Below, in pieces: positions 24,850 through 31,368 of a stretch of 35,748 nt of DNA (position 1 is its first letter; each line of letters opens with the position of its first letter). The translations under genes were made by a program, and so were the position numbers. This DNA comes from a virus: positions 1 through 35,748 of the IMG/VR virus record IMGVR_UViG_3300037963_000974. One strand, written 5' to 3'. The notes below the pieces were generated by a model that was given only the letters and a program-made list of their open reading frames with translations, was not told where the DNA came from and made no database searches.

Positions 24850-24881
24850 TTGCTATTTGTATTAAAAAAGTATTATATTTG
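24850..24881 (+). promoter_or_regulatory. Early promoter
   Basis: -7 box TATATTTG at 24874-24881. TTG lies at 24850-24852 (21-bp spacer) and also TTTG at 24856-24859 (14-bp spacer), the latter in the repeated TTTGTATTAAAAA context. A leader of AAACAAACAAAACAAA precedes the ATG at 24911. Confidence 0.75.
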
Positions 24882-24910
24882 TAATATACAAACAAACAAA
24901 ACAAATAGAC

Positions 24911-25174
24911 ATGAAAACAATTAAAGAAACATTAGCAGAAATCCAAACAGCAAATAATACTATTTTCTCAGTTGAGTTTATTAAGAAAGATGGTACAGTA
25001 AGAACTATGGTAGCTAGATTACATGTTAAAAAAGGTGTTAAGGGTACTGGAATGGCTTACAATCCAATAGAAAAAGGTTTACTTCCTGTATGGGATATGC
25101 AAAAAAACGGATTTAGAATGATCAACTTAAAAACAGTAACTAAATTACAAATTAAAGGAGAGGAGCTTATTTAA
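24911..25174 (+). CDS. Small SH3-like early protein
   Basis: 87 residues: FSVEFIKKDGTVRTMVARLH, VKKGVKGTGMAYNPIEKG, and LLPVWDMQKNGFRMINLKTV. This all-beta KDG-R-M-AR...DMQ-GFRMIN layout recurs in small phage proteins of unknown function. As the first gene behind a strong promoter it is likely made early in infection and may act on host processes; this is inference. A terminator overlaps its stop codon. Confidence 0.7.
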   Translation: MKTIKETLAEIQTANNTIFSVEFIKKDGTVRTMVARLHVKKGVKGTGMAYNPIEKGLLPVWDMQKNGFRMINLKTVTKLQIKGEELI

Positions 25175-25186
25175 GCTCTTCTTTTT
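25160..25186 (+). terminator. Terminator overlapping the stop codon
   Basis: GAGGAGCTT (25160-25168) pairs with AAGCTCTTC (25173-25181), nine pairs including one G-T, followed by five T. It should limit transcription into the next gene. Confidence 0.75.
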
Positions 25187-25201
25187 ATAAACCAGATAAC
25201 C

Positions 25202-25432
25202 ATGTATATTAAAATAAAAAACAAAAGAATCAATTTTAATAATGTAGTTTGTTATAAGCCAATGAGTAAACTTATATACGGTAAAACTAACCATTATGAG
25301 CATTATTTAAGCTTAGATACATTAGGAGATGATGTAAACTATGAAAAGCAGTCTATTGAGTTTGATACTTTAATAGAGGTTAATGCAATTATTAAGGAAT
25401 TAGATGAACTTTTAGAGGTAAAAAGTATATGA
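25202..25432 (+). CDS. Small protein, function unknown
   Basis: 76 residues: a beta start (YIKIKNKRINFNNVVCY), a middle with HYEHYLSLDTLGDD and a helical end (LIEVNAIIKELDELLEVKSI). No motif recognised. Its stop overlaps the next start (ATGA at 25429). Expression depends on read-through of the terminator just upstream or on an unseen promoter. Confidence 0.65.
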   Translation: MYIKIKNKRINFNNVVCYKPMSKLIYGKTNHYEHYLSLDTLGDDVNYEKQSIEFDTLIEVNAIIKELDELLEVKSI

Positions 25433-25557
25433 AAGATCCAGCTTATAGATTATGCACAACTAGACAAAGAATAATAAGAGTAAATTCTTTGCCATTATGT
25501 AGTGATAAAGATTGCCCAGCATGTACTCAATTTAGTATTAGCTTAATTAGGTTATAA
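25429..25557 (+). CDS. 42-residue cysteine-rich mini protein
   Basis: The ATG at 25429 overlaps the previous stop. The product MKDPAYRLCTTRQRIIRVNS continues with C-x4-C-x2-C (LCSDKDCPAC), suggesting a small metal-binding knuckle together with Cys9. The stop TAA is the first part of TAAC, the left edge of a large palindrome (25555-25605). Confidence 0.5.
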   Translation: MKDPAYRLCTTRQRIIRVNSLPLCSDKDCPACTQFSISLIRL

Positions 25558-25605
25558 CGTTGAATACATGAGCCTGTGCGAAGCATGGCTTTATGTATAG
25601 TGTTA
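25555..25605. repeat. attC-like palindrome S1
   Basis: TAAC (25555-25558) and GTTA (25602-25605) bound a long hairpin: ATACAT (25564-25569) with ATGTAT (25593-25598), then GAGCC with GGCTT, and an inner TGC-GAA-GCA tip. The left edge overlaps a stop codon. The right edge GTTAGCTA (25602-25609) is an exact inverted copy of TAGCTAAC at 25880-25887. Confidence 0.6.
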
Positions 25606-25646
25606 GCTATCTGTATTTATTTTTAACCTAAAAAACAAAAAACAAA

Positions 25647-25886
25647 ATGAGAATTATAAAAACAACTTTAGAAAATATACTTTCTTTAATTGCTTGCGCA
25701 AGTGACTACGGATTTGAAGATGATGTTTTATTTGATGCTTTTAGAGAGATGTTAGATGGAAAACTAACCAACGAGGAAATAGAAACCTACGCAAGAAGTG
25801 TAGAGTTTATGGAGGGATATAGACAAGAAGATTACGAGGCAATTAAAGAACGATTAAAGGACTTTAAAAATAAATATTGTAGCTAA
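25647..25886 (+). CDS. Cassette-borne small protein, unknown
   Basis: 79 residues, acidic and helical: FEDDVLFDAFREMLDGKLTN, YARSVEFMEGYRQEDYEAIK. No family recognised. The gene lies exactly between two palindromes (S1 and S2), has its own A-rich leader, and its stop overlaps the TAAC of S2. The flanking GTTAGCTA/TAGCTAAC pair matches the relation between core and inverse core sites in integron cassettes, so I read this as a single-gene cassette. Confidence 0.7.
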   Translation: MRIIKTTLENILSLIACASDYGFEDDVLFDAFREMLDGKLTNEEIETYARSVEFMEGYRQEDYEAIKERLKDFKNKYCS

Positions 25887-25956
25887 CGACCTTATAAATT
25901 AGCTTGAGCGACTGTTTGTAATTCTCAAATTGCAAATTGAATTTATAATAATGTTA
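25884..25956. repeat. attC-like palindrome S2
   Basis: TAAC (25884-25887), GACC, then TTATAAATT (25892-25900) pairing with AATTTATAA (25940-25948), ending GTTA (25953-25956). Just inside the left stem is AGCTTGAGCGACTG (25901-25914), identical to 35173-35186 in S4. Confidence 0.65.
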
Positions 25957-25978
25957 AAATAATATTATTTTTATAGTA

Positions 25979-26006
25979 TTGTATTAAAATATTATTATTA
26001 TATTTG
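25979..26006 (+). promoter_or_regulatory. Early promoter
   Basis: TTG (25979-25981), 17-bp spacer, TATATTTG (25999-26006), in the repeated TTGTATTAAAA context. A/C-rich leader precedes ATG 26036. Confidence 0.75.
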
Positions 26007-26035
26007 TAATATACAAACACAAAAAACAAAACAAA

Positions 26036-26278
26036 ATGAGAACAACAGAAGAAGTAACAGTATTATTAGGAGAAACATCAGAAAGAAGTTTTACAGTTAA
26101 AGTAACTTGTGATTATGATCATGGAGATTATTATAACCCACCATCAGCTGATTATTATTTAGACAGCGAGATCCAGGAGAACGGTTTAGAGTGTAATGAG
26201 TTAATTGAGAGATACGAAAGTATTTTTAAAGTTGATTTTGAAGCTTTAGCAATAGAAGAATTTAAGGATTTATATTAA
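26036..26278 (+). CDS. Small acidic protein, unknown
   Basis: 80 residues, strongly acidic, with VTCDYDHGDYYNPPSADYYL and an acidic helix at the end (ERYESIFKVDFEALAIEEF). The N-terminal half is beta-like. It is first behind its promoter and probably begins the recombination/replication operon. Acidic early proteins can mimic DNA or bind host factors, but nothing here proves that. Confidence 0.7.
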   Translation: MRTTEEVTVLLGETSERSFTVKVTCDYDHGDYYNPPSADYYLDSEIQENGLECNELIERYESIFKVDFEALAIEEFKDLY

Positions 26279-26288
26279 ACCAATAATT

Positions 26289-26528
26289 ATGAATGAGGAT
26301 GATTTAGGGAGTTTTCTACATGAGAACTCCCAAAACTCTAATAAAGAGTTAGCAGATGAGATAAGAGCTATTAAGAAGCTTAGTAATAAGCATGATAATG
26401 TAGTTATCCATCAAGAGAAGAGAAGCATAAACAAAGCATCAGAAAAGCTAAGTAAAATTATTAAGGCTTTTGATAAGGATGCAAAATTATTAATAAACTT
26501 AAAAGATAAAACATGGCATCAGGATTAG
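26289..26528 (+). CDS. Small helical protein, unknown
   Basis: 79 residues, charged and helical (NKELADEIRAIKKLSNKHDN, KASEKLSKIIKAFDKDAK). It overlaps the annealing-protein gene by 16 bp, so it is likely translated with it. No recognised motif. Confidence 0.65.
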   Translation: MNEDDLGSFLHENSQNSNKELADEIRAIKKLSNKHDNVVIHQEKRSINKASEKLSKIIKAFDKDAKLLINLKDKTWHQD

Positions 26529-26932
26529 AAAGAGCTTTAAAAACAGTAGATATAAAAGGTAAGGCTTACGTAACAGTAAATGAACGTGTAAAGTACTTTA
26601 GAGAGCATTTTACGAATTATAAGCTAATAAGTGAGATAGTATATCAAAATGATGCTAAGTATCTTACATGGCAAGAGAACGGAGAAACAAAAGGAGCTTG
26701 GAAAAGTGCTGAGATTTGTTTTAAAGCAAGTATCTTAAATGAGCAGAATGATGTAGTCGCTACTGGTTATGCAATGGAGAAAGCAGATAGTTCATACATA
26801 AATAAAACTAGTTATGTAGAAAACTGTGAAACTTCTGCATGGGGTAGAGCTTTAGCCAATTTTGCTATAGGTGTAGATGCTTCTGTAGCTAGTGCTGATG
26901 AGGTTGCTAATGCTATAAAGAATCAAAAGTAA
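26513..26932 (+). CDS. Probable single-strand annealing protein (ERF/Rad52-like)
   Basis: 139 residues. The core YVTVNERVKYFREHFTNYKL, a beta sheet ending FKASILNEQNDVVATGYAME, and SYVENCETSAWGRALANFAI followed by VASADEVANAI match the annealing-protein signature in which E-x-TSA-GRAL and the SADEV segment end the DNA-binding core. Such proteins anneal phage DNA ends during recombination. Neighbouring ssDNA-binding-like and RusA genes support this. The exact family (ERF versus a Rad52-type relative) is open. Confidence 0.7.
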   Translation: MASGLERALKTVDIKGKAYVTVNERVKYFREHFTNYKLISEIVYQNDAKYLTWQENGETKGAWKSAEICFKASILNEQNDVVATGYAMEKADSSYINKTSYVENCETSAWGRALANFAIGVDASVASADEVANAIKNQK

Positions 26933-27153
26933 TGGGATACGATAACACTACTGAGAATGCTACAGAATGGCAAATAACAATCATAGAAAACTTAATAACT
27001 ACATCTACAATACCTCAAGAGGAGAAAGAAGAGGTAGAAAGGATGCTATTTGATACTGAGTTAAAATATGATAGAGCAAATGAAATAATAGACTATCTAA
27101 AGGATAATAATGAGCCTTTAGATCCAAGAGAACAATTTAATAAACGTTTTTAA
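26932..27153 (+). CDS. Small helical partner of the annealing protein, unknown
   Basis: 73 residues: TEWQITIIENLITTSTIPQE, EKEEVERMLFDTELKYDRAN, EIIDYLKDNNEPLDPREQF. A small helical protein with this ATEWQI...YLK plan often lies next to annealing proteins and can also be fused to their C-termini. The start shares one base with the previous stop. Confidence 0.65.
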   Translation: MGYDNTTENATEWQITIIENLITTSTIPQEEKEEVERMLFDTELKYDRANEIIDYLKDNNEPLDPREQFNKRF

Positions 27154-27164
27154 TTTTAATAGAT

Positions 27165-27437
27165 ATGGATAATAATTTAGAATTTCCAGAGGGAATAATT
27201 TTTAAGCTTCCAAGAAATGAAGCTCCTGATTTTGTAAAAGGCTCATTAAGCATTAAAAGAGCTGATTTAATTAAATGGCTTAATAGTAAGTCTGATGAAT
27301 GGATTAACTTAGATTTAAAAGTTGGTAAAAGTGGAAAGGCTTATGCAGCTATTAACACATGGAAGCCTGAGAACAAAGGGCAAAGCATACCAGCTCCAGC
27401 ATTAGATAATAGTTCTAACGATGATTTACCTTTCTAA
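27165..27437 (+). CDS. ssDNA-binding-like protein with DDLPF tail
   Basis: 90 residues. A beta-rich core (LIKWLNSKSDEWINLDLKVG, GKAYAAINTW) is followed by a proline/serine linker and the acidic end SSNDDLPF. This tip resembles the C-terminal hook of bacterial SSB (DDDIPF), which recruits replication proteins. The protein is short for an OB-fold SSB, and the core call is tentative. The same tip ends the ATPase at 31366. Confidence 0.65.
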   Translation: MDNNLEFPEGIIFKLPRNEAPDFVKGSLSIKRADLIKWLNSKSDEWINLDLKVGKSGKAYAAINTWKPENKGQSIPAPALDNSSNDDLPF

Positions 27438-27868
27438 TGGATAGAAAAGAATTAGAAGAGTTAACTAAAGGAATAGAGGGTATATTAGCCCTCTATTCTG
27501 GTTTAGGTAAGGACTTTAAAGATATAGATAGATTGATAGTAGCTAAAAGAAAGTTATCAGGTTATTTGTATAGATTTAGTGTTTTAGTAGGAGATGCTTT
27601 AGAGCAGTATAATGTTAATTATGCAAATAGAAAGAGCTTAACAGCTGAAAAGATACTTAACTATGTTAGTTCTGGTGATGCTCAATTTAAAGCAACTATG
27701 AAAGCAGAAGTAGACTTAAAAGATGTTAGACTATTAGAGGCAAGTTCTGAGGCTGTTTATAGACGTATTAAGAGCCAATATGATAGTTTAAGAGATACTT
27801 TAAATAGTATTCAACAAGATATAAGTACATTAAAAATGGAGCTTAGTGATGCAAAAATACATCATTAA
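27437..27868 (+). CDS. Helical recombination-region protein, unknown
   Basis: 143 residues, helical: YLYRFSVLVGDALEQYNVNY, NYVSSGDAQFKATMKAEVDL, RRIKSQYDSLRDTLNSIQQD. Proteins with this plan sit between annealing and resolvase genes in other phages; the role is not known. Bases 27471-27498 near the start form a perfect 10-bp inverted repeat within the coding sequence. It overlaps the RusA gene by 23 bp. Confidence 0.65.
   Translation: MDRKELEELTKGIEGILALYSGLGKDFKDIDRLIVAKRKLSGYLYRFSVLVGDALEQYNVNYANRKSLTAEKILNYVSSGDAQFKATMKAEVDLKDVRLLEASSEAVYRRIKSQYDSLRDTLNSIQQDISTLKMELSDAKIHH
27471..27498 (+). repeat. Perfect 10-bp inverted repeat inside a coding region
   Basis: GAATAGAGGG (27471-27480) and CCCTCTATTC (27489-27498) with loop TATATTAG, in codons 12-21 of the surrounding gene. 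The GAGGG...TTA...CCCTC core resembles the two repeated terminators but has no T-run. Confidence 0.55.
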
Positions 27869-28205
27869 AGGTAATACACCATCTAAGAGTAATTGCTATA
27901 AGGTAATTAGATTAGGTAATAGATGCTCTTTAGGTAAGCAAAAGCACCTTAAAAGCTATGAGAACAGTTTTAAGCTACAGATGTTAAATTATAAGTATAA
28001 TCTTATAGAAAGTGAGTTTAAGTTTATTATAGATGTTTATTATCCATCTAGAAGGAGTGATTTAGATAATAGTTTAAAAGTTGTCCTAGACTGTTTACAA
28101 AAAGCTCAAGTTATAAAGAATGATAATAAATGTATTGAGATAATTGCTAAGAAACATTTAGACAAAATAGATCCTAGAATAGAATTTAGTTTAATACCTA
28201 TTTAA
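27846..28205 (+). CDS. rusA: RusA-like Holliday junction resolvase
   Basis: 119 residues. The RusA signature is clear: a strand IIDVYYPSRR, then SDLDNSLKVVLDCLQ with Asp72 and Asp74, and VIKNDNKCIEI with Asp93, the acidic residues that bind metal in RusA. The start is MMQ at 27846 or the second Met at 27849. It resolves branched phage DNA before packaging. A terminator follows. Confidence 0.85.
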   Translation: MMQKYIIKGNTPSKSNCYKVIRLGNRCSLGKQKHLKSYENSFKLQMLNYKYNLIESEFKFIIDVYYPSRRSDLDNSLKVVLDCLQKAQVIKNDNKCIEIIAKKHLDKIDPRIEFSLIPI

Positions 28206-28225
28206 CACCAAGTACCACCACTAAC

Positions 28226-28259
28226 AAACTCAAGAATTAATTTTTTTGAGTTTTTTTTT
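28226..28259 (+). terminator. Rho-independent terminator after rusA
   Basis: AAACTCAA (28226-28233) pairs with TTGAGTTT (28246-28253), with T-runs in the loop and after the stem to 28259. Confidence 0.75.
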
Positions 28260-28270
28260 GCTTAATAGTT

Positions 28271-28298
28271 TTGTATTAAAAAATTATTATTATATTTG
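28271..28298 (+). promoter_or_regulatory. Early promoter of the replication block
   Basis: TTG (28271-28273), 17-bp spacer, TATATTTG (28291-28298), again with TTGTATTAAAA. It sits right after a terminator and opens the DnaA-like/initiator operon. Confidence 0.78.
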
Positions 28299-28330
28299 GT
28301 TTATAAACAAACTTTTAAACAACAAACATT

Positions 28331-28528
28331 ATGGAAAAAGAACAAATTAAAAACTATTTAGAAACTCTTCATGCGGAGTATCTTGATATAGCTAATGAGT
28401 CTATAAATAATTATAATAATTCTGGTAAAGATGAGCAAGTAATGAAAGACTTTTATTTAAAAGAGGCTACAAAATATGCTAACAAAGCAGAAGCACTATT
28501 AGACGTAATTAATTTTATAAACAATTAA
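28331..28528 (+). CDS. Small helical protein, unknown
   Basis: 65 residues, charged helices (EQIKNYLETLHAEYLDIANE, FYLKEATKYANKAEALLDV). First gene behind the promoter at 28298, with an AAACAACAAAC leader. No motif recognised. Confidence 0.65.
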   Translation: MEKEQIKNYLETLHAEYLDIANESINNYNNSGKDEQVMKDFYLKEATKYANKAEALLDVINFINN

Positions 28529-28538
28529 ACTAAAAACA

Positions 28539-28682
28539 ATGAACAAACAAACAAAATTTTATTTAGAGTTATTAAGCCTAAAAAAGTTTTATGAGGATAA
28601 ATTAAAACTTACAAAAGCAATGAGATATGTACATAAGATTAACGCAACAGAAGAAATAATAAAAATTTATAAAAACAATTAA
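28539..28682 (+). CDS. 47-residue basic protein, unknown
   Basis: MNKQTKFYLELLSLKKFYED, KLKLTKAMRYVHKI, ending IIKIYKNN. A single basic helical pair. The start follows TAAAAACA and spacing to both neighbours is short and regular (10 and 12 bases), which supports real translation. Confidence 0.5.
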   Translation: MNKQTKFYLELLSLKKFYEDKLKLTKAMRYVHKINATEEIIKIYKNN

Positions 28683-28694
28683 AAACAAACAAAG

Positions 28695-28895
28695 ATGAAA
28701 GATTTACACAAATTTGAGGAAATGTTTATGATTTTTGCTAGTTCTCTAGATCAATTTGGAAGCGAAATAGAACAAGCCAGATTTAAAGATGAGGTAGGTA
28801 TGGTATCCTGGTCAACATCCAATAAACTAAAAGACCTTTACACAGAAATAGAAGCAGAAATAAACAGACTTAAAGAATACCAAAAGATAAAATAA
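28695..28895 (+). CDS. Small helical protein, unknown
   Basis: 66 residues: LHKFEEMFMIFASSLDQFGS, then SNKLKDLYTEIEAEINRLKE. Helical, acidic-amphipathic, no motif. Its stop directly abuts the next ATG, so it is co-translated with the DnaA-like gene. Confidence 0.65.
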   Translation: MKDLHKFEEMFMIFASSLDQFGSEIEQARFKDEVGMVSWSTSNKLKDLYTEIEAEINRLKEYQKIK

Positions 28896-29342
28896 ATGAA
28901 CTACAATGAAAGAGATTTACACAAAGTTTATAGCCTCGCTAAGCGAGGTTTTAACTTTAAGGAGAGCTTAGAAGCTTTAAAAACAGATAGGATAAAAGCA
29001 TGTGATGGAGATAAATTGCAGATACTTGTTAATAGTATTTGTAATTATTATCATGTAACCATAGAGGAGTTGACAGGTAGGACTAGATTTGGTTATATTG
29101 TTGAAGCTCGTAGGATGTACTGCTATTTAGCAAGAGTATTAACACCTAAGAGCCTCAAGTCTATAGGCAAGAAAATATCAAGAGATCATGCAACTGTACT
29201 ACACCAATTTAAACAGGTTAGCGGATATGTAGATGTTAATGATAGGACTATAATATCTGATATTGATGATGTTACTTTAGATTATTATAAGAATTTAAAG
29301 ATACATGAATTAGAAACTAATAAAGAGTTAATAGATGTATGA
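28896..29342 (+). CDS. DnaA domain IV-like DNA-binding protein (first copy)
   Basis: 148 residues without any AAA+ ATPase motif. Residues 48-107 match the DnaA DNA-binding domain: NYYHVTIEELTGRTRFGYIV, then EARRMYCYLARVLTPKSLKS, and the signature SRDHATVLHQF (95-105), close to the DnaA GRDHATV motif that reads DnaA boxes. It may bind host or phage origin DNA without ATP control. The beginning of its message contains a strong hairpin plus T-run (28934-28952). It overlaps the second copy by 8 bp. Confidence 0.8.
   Translation: MNYNERDLHKVYSLAKRGFNFKESLEALKTDRIKACDGDKLQILVNSICNYYHVTIEELTGRTRFGYIVEARRMYCYLARVLTPKSLKSIGKKISRDHATVLHQFKQVSGYVDVNDRTIISDIDDVTLDYYKNLKIHELETNKELIDV
28934..28952 (+). 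promoter_or_regulatory. Attenuator-like hairpin inside the DnaA-like gene
   Basis: CCTCGC (28934-28939), loop TAA, GCGAGG (28943-28948), then TTTT, within the first 19 codons. GC-rich stem plus T-run has the form of an intrinsic terminator and could limit expression of the initiation genes. Confidence 0.5.
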
Positions 29343-29718
29343 GTTTAAGGATATTAAAACAGCAATAGAGTTAACTAAATTAGGATTATCAGAAAAAGAG
29401 ATTAAAAAGTTTTTTAACTTTGAAAAGAAAACTTATACTAATCCTAATGATATTTTATACATCATTTGTGATTATTTTAAGGTACATCCTAAGATGGTTA
29501 CTAGCGATTCTAGAGATCCATTACATGTATTAGTTAGAAAGTATGTTAGTTACTTTGCATGTAAAAAATTTAAGATTATACAGCAAGAAGTCGCTTTTAT
29601 TTTAAAAAGAGATAGAACAGGTTTAGTACATTATAATAAATGTATTCAAGACTGGATAGATATTAAGGATAAAGAAACTTTAGAGCATATTGAAAACATT
29701 AAAAAACTACTTACATAA
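29335..29718 (+). CDS. DnaA domain IV-like DNA-binding protein (second, divergent copy)
   Basis: 127 residues with the same plan as its neighbour: ICDYFKVHPKMVTSDSRDPL (44-63), LVRKYVSYFACKKFKIIQQE, then ILKRDRTGLVHYNK (89-102), where RDRTGLVHY takes the place of the DnaA RDHATVLH signature. The changed signature suggests a different target sequence. Also lacks an ATPase domain. Its stop shares one base with the initiator start. Confidence 0.7.
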   Translation: MYEFKDIKTAIELTKLGLSEKEIKKFFNFEKKTYTNPNDILYIICDYFKVHPKMVTSDSRDPLHVLVRKYVSYFACKKFKIIQQEVAFILKRDRTGLVHYNKCIQDWIDIKDKETLEHIENIKKLLT

Positions 29719-30374
29719 TGGCAAAAGAGATACCATATTTTAAATTTTTTATAGGAGAATGGGCTAACGGAGATATAACATGTGAAAGTTATGAAGCTCA
29801 GGGAATATTTATAAATATCTGCTCTATCTACTGGGCAAAATTAGGAAAGTTAACAGAAAGATACATTAGAAAAAAGTTTAAATCTGATGAGGCTATTAAT
29901 GAGCTTATAGAGTCTAATATTATTAAGATAGAAGATGGAAAAGTAATAATTAACTTTTTAGATGAACAATTACAAGAGGATCAATTATTAAGAAGAATTA
30001 AAAGTGCTGGAGGTAAAAAGTCAGCTGAAAATCGTAAAAAATCTAAGACTAGTTTAACACCTGTTAAAGACCAGTTAAACACCTCTTCAAGTAATAATAG
30101 AATAGAAGAGAATAGAATAGAAGATATTAAGAGCGATAAAGTTTTAAAAACTTTTGATATAACTAGTTTTGAGAATTTAGAGATGAGGTTAAAAACATCA
30201 AAAGCAGAAATTAAAAAAAAGTTAGAAGAGTTTTTAGAGATTGAAAAAATTACTCCTACATTTAAGAACAAACAAATAGGAGAAATACTAAAACACTTTA
30301 GAAACTGGCTTAACTATAATAAGCCTAAAGAAATAACAAACAAACAAACTAAAGCTCCTTGGATAGATAAATGA
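29718..30374 (+). CDS. Replication initiator-like protein (DUF4373 / Lin1244-like N-terminus) with internal iterons
   Basis: 218 residues. Residues 3-90 (IPYFKFFIGEWANGDITCES, QGIFINICSIYWAKLGKLTE, NELIESNIIKIEDGKVIINF) form the winged-helix type domain seen in phage replisome organisers. A low-complexity linker follows (TSLTPVKDQLNTSSSNNRIE, ENRIEDIK), whose DNA contains four 11-bp iterons and an AGAAT block. The C-terminal helices could contact the helicase. It probably binds the iterons and loads the ATPase encoded next, with which it overlaps by 4 bp. Role inferred from family and context. Confidence 0.75.
   Translation: MAKEIPYFKFFIGEWANGDITCESYEAQGIFINICSIYWAKLGKLTERYIRKKFKSDEAINELIESNIIKIEDGKVIINFLDEQLQEDQLLRRIKSAGGKKSAENRKKSKTSLTPVKDQLNTSSSNNRIEENRIEDIKSDKVLKTFDITSFENLEMRLKTSKAEIKKKLEEFLEIEKITPTFKNKQIGEILKHFRNWLNYNKPKEITNKQTKAPWIDK
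30042..30085. repeat. 11-bp iterons inside the initiator gene
   Basis: Four units in exact 11-bp register: TCTAAGACTAG (30042), TTTAACACCTG (30053), TTAAAGACCAG (30064) and TTAAACACCTC (30075), then a partial TTCAAG. They match the intergenic array at 15364-15445, although 11 is not a multiple of 3, so the repeat is selected as DNA and not as protein. Confidence 0.8.
30098..30133. repeat. AGAAT block with the 20-bp element shared with 15459-15478
   Basis: Bases 30110-30129 are identical to 15459-15478, and the same distance class separates it from the iterons. AT-rich; a likely unwinding element of an origin. Confidence 0.7.
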
Positions 30375-31366
30375 TGAAAAAAATTTACACCAAGCCCTAT
30401 GATGAGTATTTAGGGTTAGAAGATATTAGATTAGGTAAAATAGAGCAAGGATTAAAGATAGGAGTTGATAAGTTTGATAATCATGTAAGATGGAAGCAAG
30501 GACAGTTTAACATGATAAATGGGCATGATAATGTAGGTAAGACAGATGTATTATTATGGTACTTTGTTTGTATGGCTAAACTGCATAATAAAAAGCTTTT
30601 AATATATTCATCTGAGAATACTATAAGAAGTCAAGTATTTAAAATATTTAACTTTTGGACAGGTAAAAGAATGGATAAAGACTTTCTTAAAGATGATGCT
30701 GGATTCCAACATACCCTCCATGAGATTACAGATTGCTTTGAGTTTATACCTAATAATAAAAGATACTCTGCTTATGATATTATTGAGTTAGCATCTAAGC
30801 AACATCATGACGGGCTGTTAGTTGATCCTTTTAATAGTTTAATGGTTGAAACTGGAAATAAGCATCAAGAGGATTATGATATTTGTGCTAATCTAAGAAT
30901 ATTTGCAAGTGAACAAAATACTAATGTATTTGTTAATGCTCACTTAGTTACTCAAGCTGCTAGAAACAGATACCCAAAAGAGCATATTTATGAGGGACAT
31001 TTAGCAGCGCCAGAAAAAGCAGATACTGAGGGAGGTCAAAAGTTTGCGAATAGGGCTGATGACTTTTGGACTATTCACAGAATGACTCAACATCCTGAAA
31101 GATGGAACTTAGGAGAGCTACATGTAAGAAAGGTTAAAGAAACTATTACAGGTGGAGGAGTAACTCCAAGAGATGCACCGATAGAGCTGAGATGGAGTAA
31201 CCATTGTAAATACTTTATTGATAACATTAATCCATTAGATAAAACTTATTCTGATGTAGGTCATACTGAGATGGATATACTAGGAAAGAAAGGCATAATA
31301 AGGAATAAACAGCATAAAGGAATGAATAATATGAGTTACGGAATAGATGACGATTTACCATTTTAA
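30371..31366 (+). CDS. RecA/DnaB-type ATPase, probable replicative helicase
   Basis: 331 residues. Walker A GHDNVGKT (51-58), a strand-helix with LLIYSSENT (77-84), Walker B HDGLLVDPFNSL with Asp152, and a sensor-like NAHLVTQAA (about 198-206) define a RecA-fold ATPase. The position after the initiator suggests a DnaB-like helicase made of the ATPase domain only, or a related RecA-family motor. The end YGIDDDLPF copies the SSB-type hook. The start is Met 30371 or 30374. Confidence 0.8.
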   Translation: MMKKIYTKPYDEYLGLEDIRLGKIEQGLKIGVDKFDNHVRWKQGQFNMINGHDNVGKTDVLLWYFVCMAKLHNKKLLIYSSENTIRSQVFKIFNFWTGKRMDKDFLKDDAGFQHTLHEITDCFEFIPNNKRYSAYDIIELASKQHHDGLLVDPFNSLMVETGNKHQEDYDICANLRIFASEQNTNVFVNAHLVTQAARNRYPKEHIYEGHLAAPEKADTEGGQKFANRADDFWTIHRMTQHPERWNLGELHVRKVKETITGGGVTPRDAPIELRWSNHCKYFIDNINPLDKTYSDVGHTEMDILGKKGIIRNKQHKGMNNMSYGIDDDLPF

Positions 31367-31368
31367 AT

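Noticed and set aside
26395-26415. DnaA boxes for the DnaA-like proteins
   Set aside because: Only one loose match (TTATCCATC) was seen inside a coding region, with no cluster near the replication genes.
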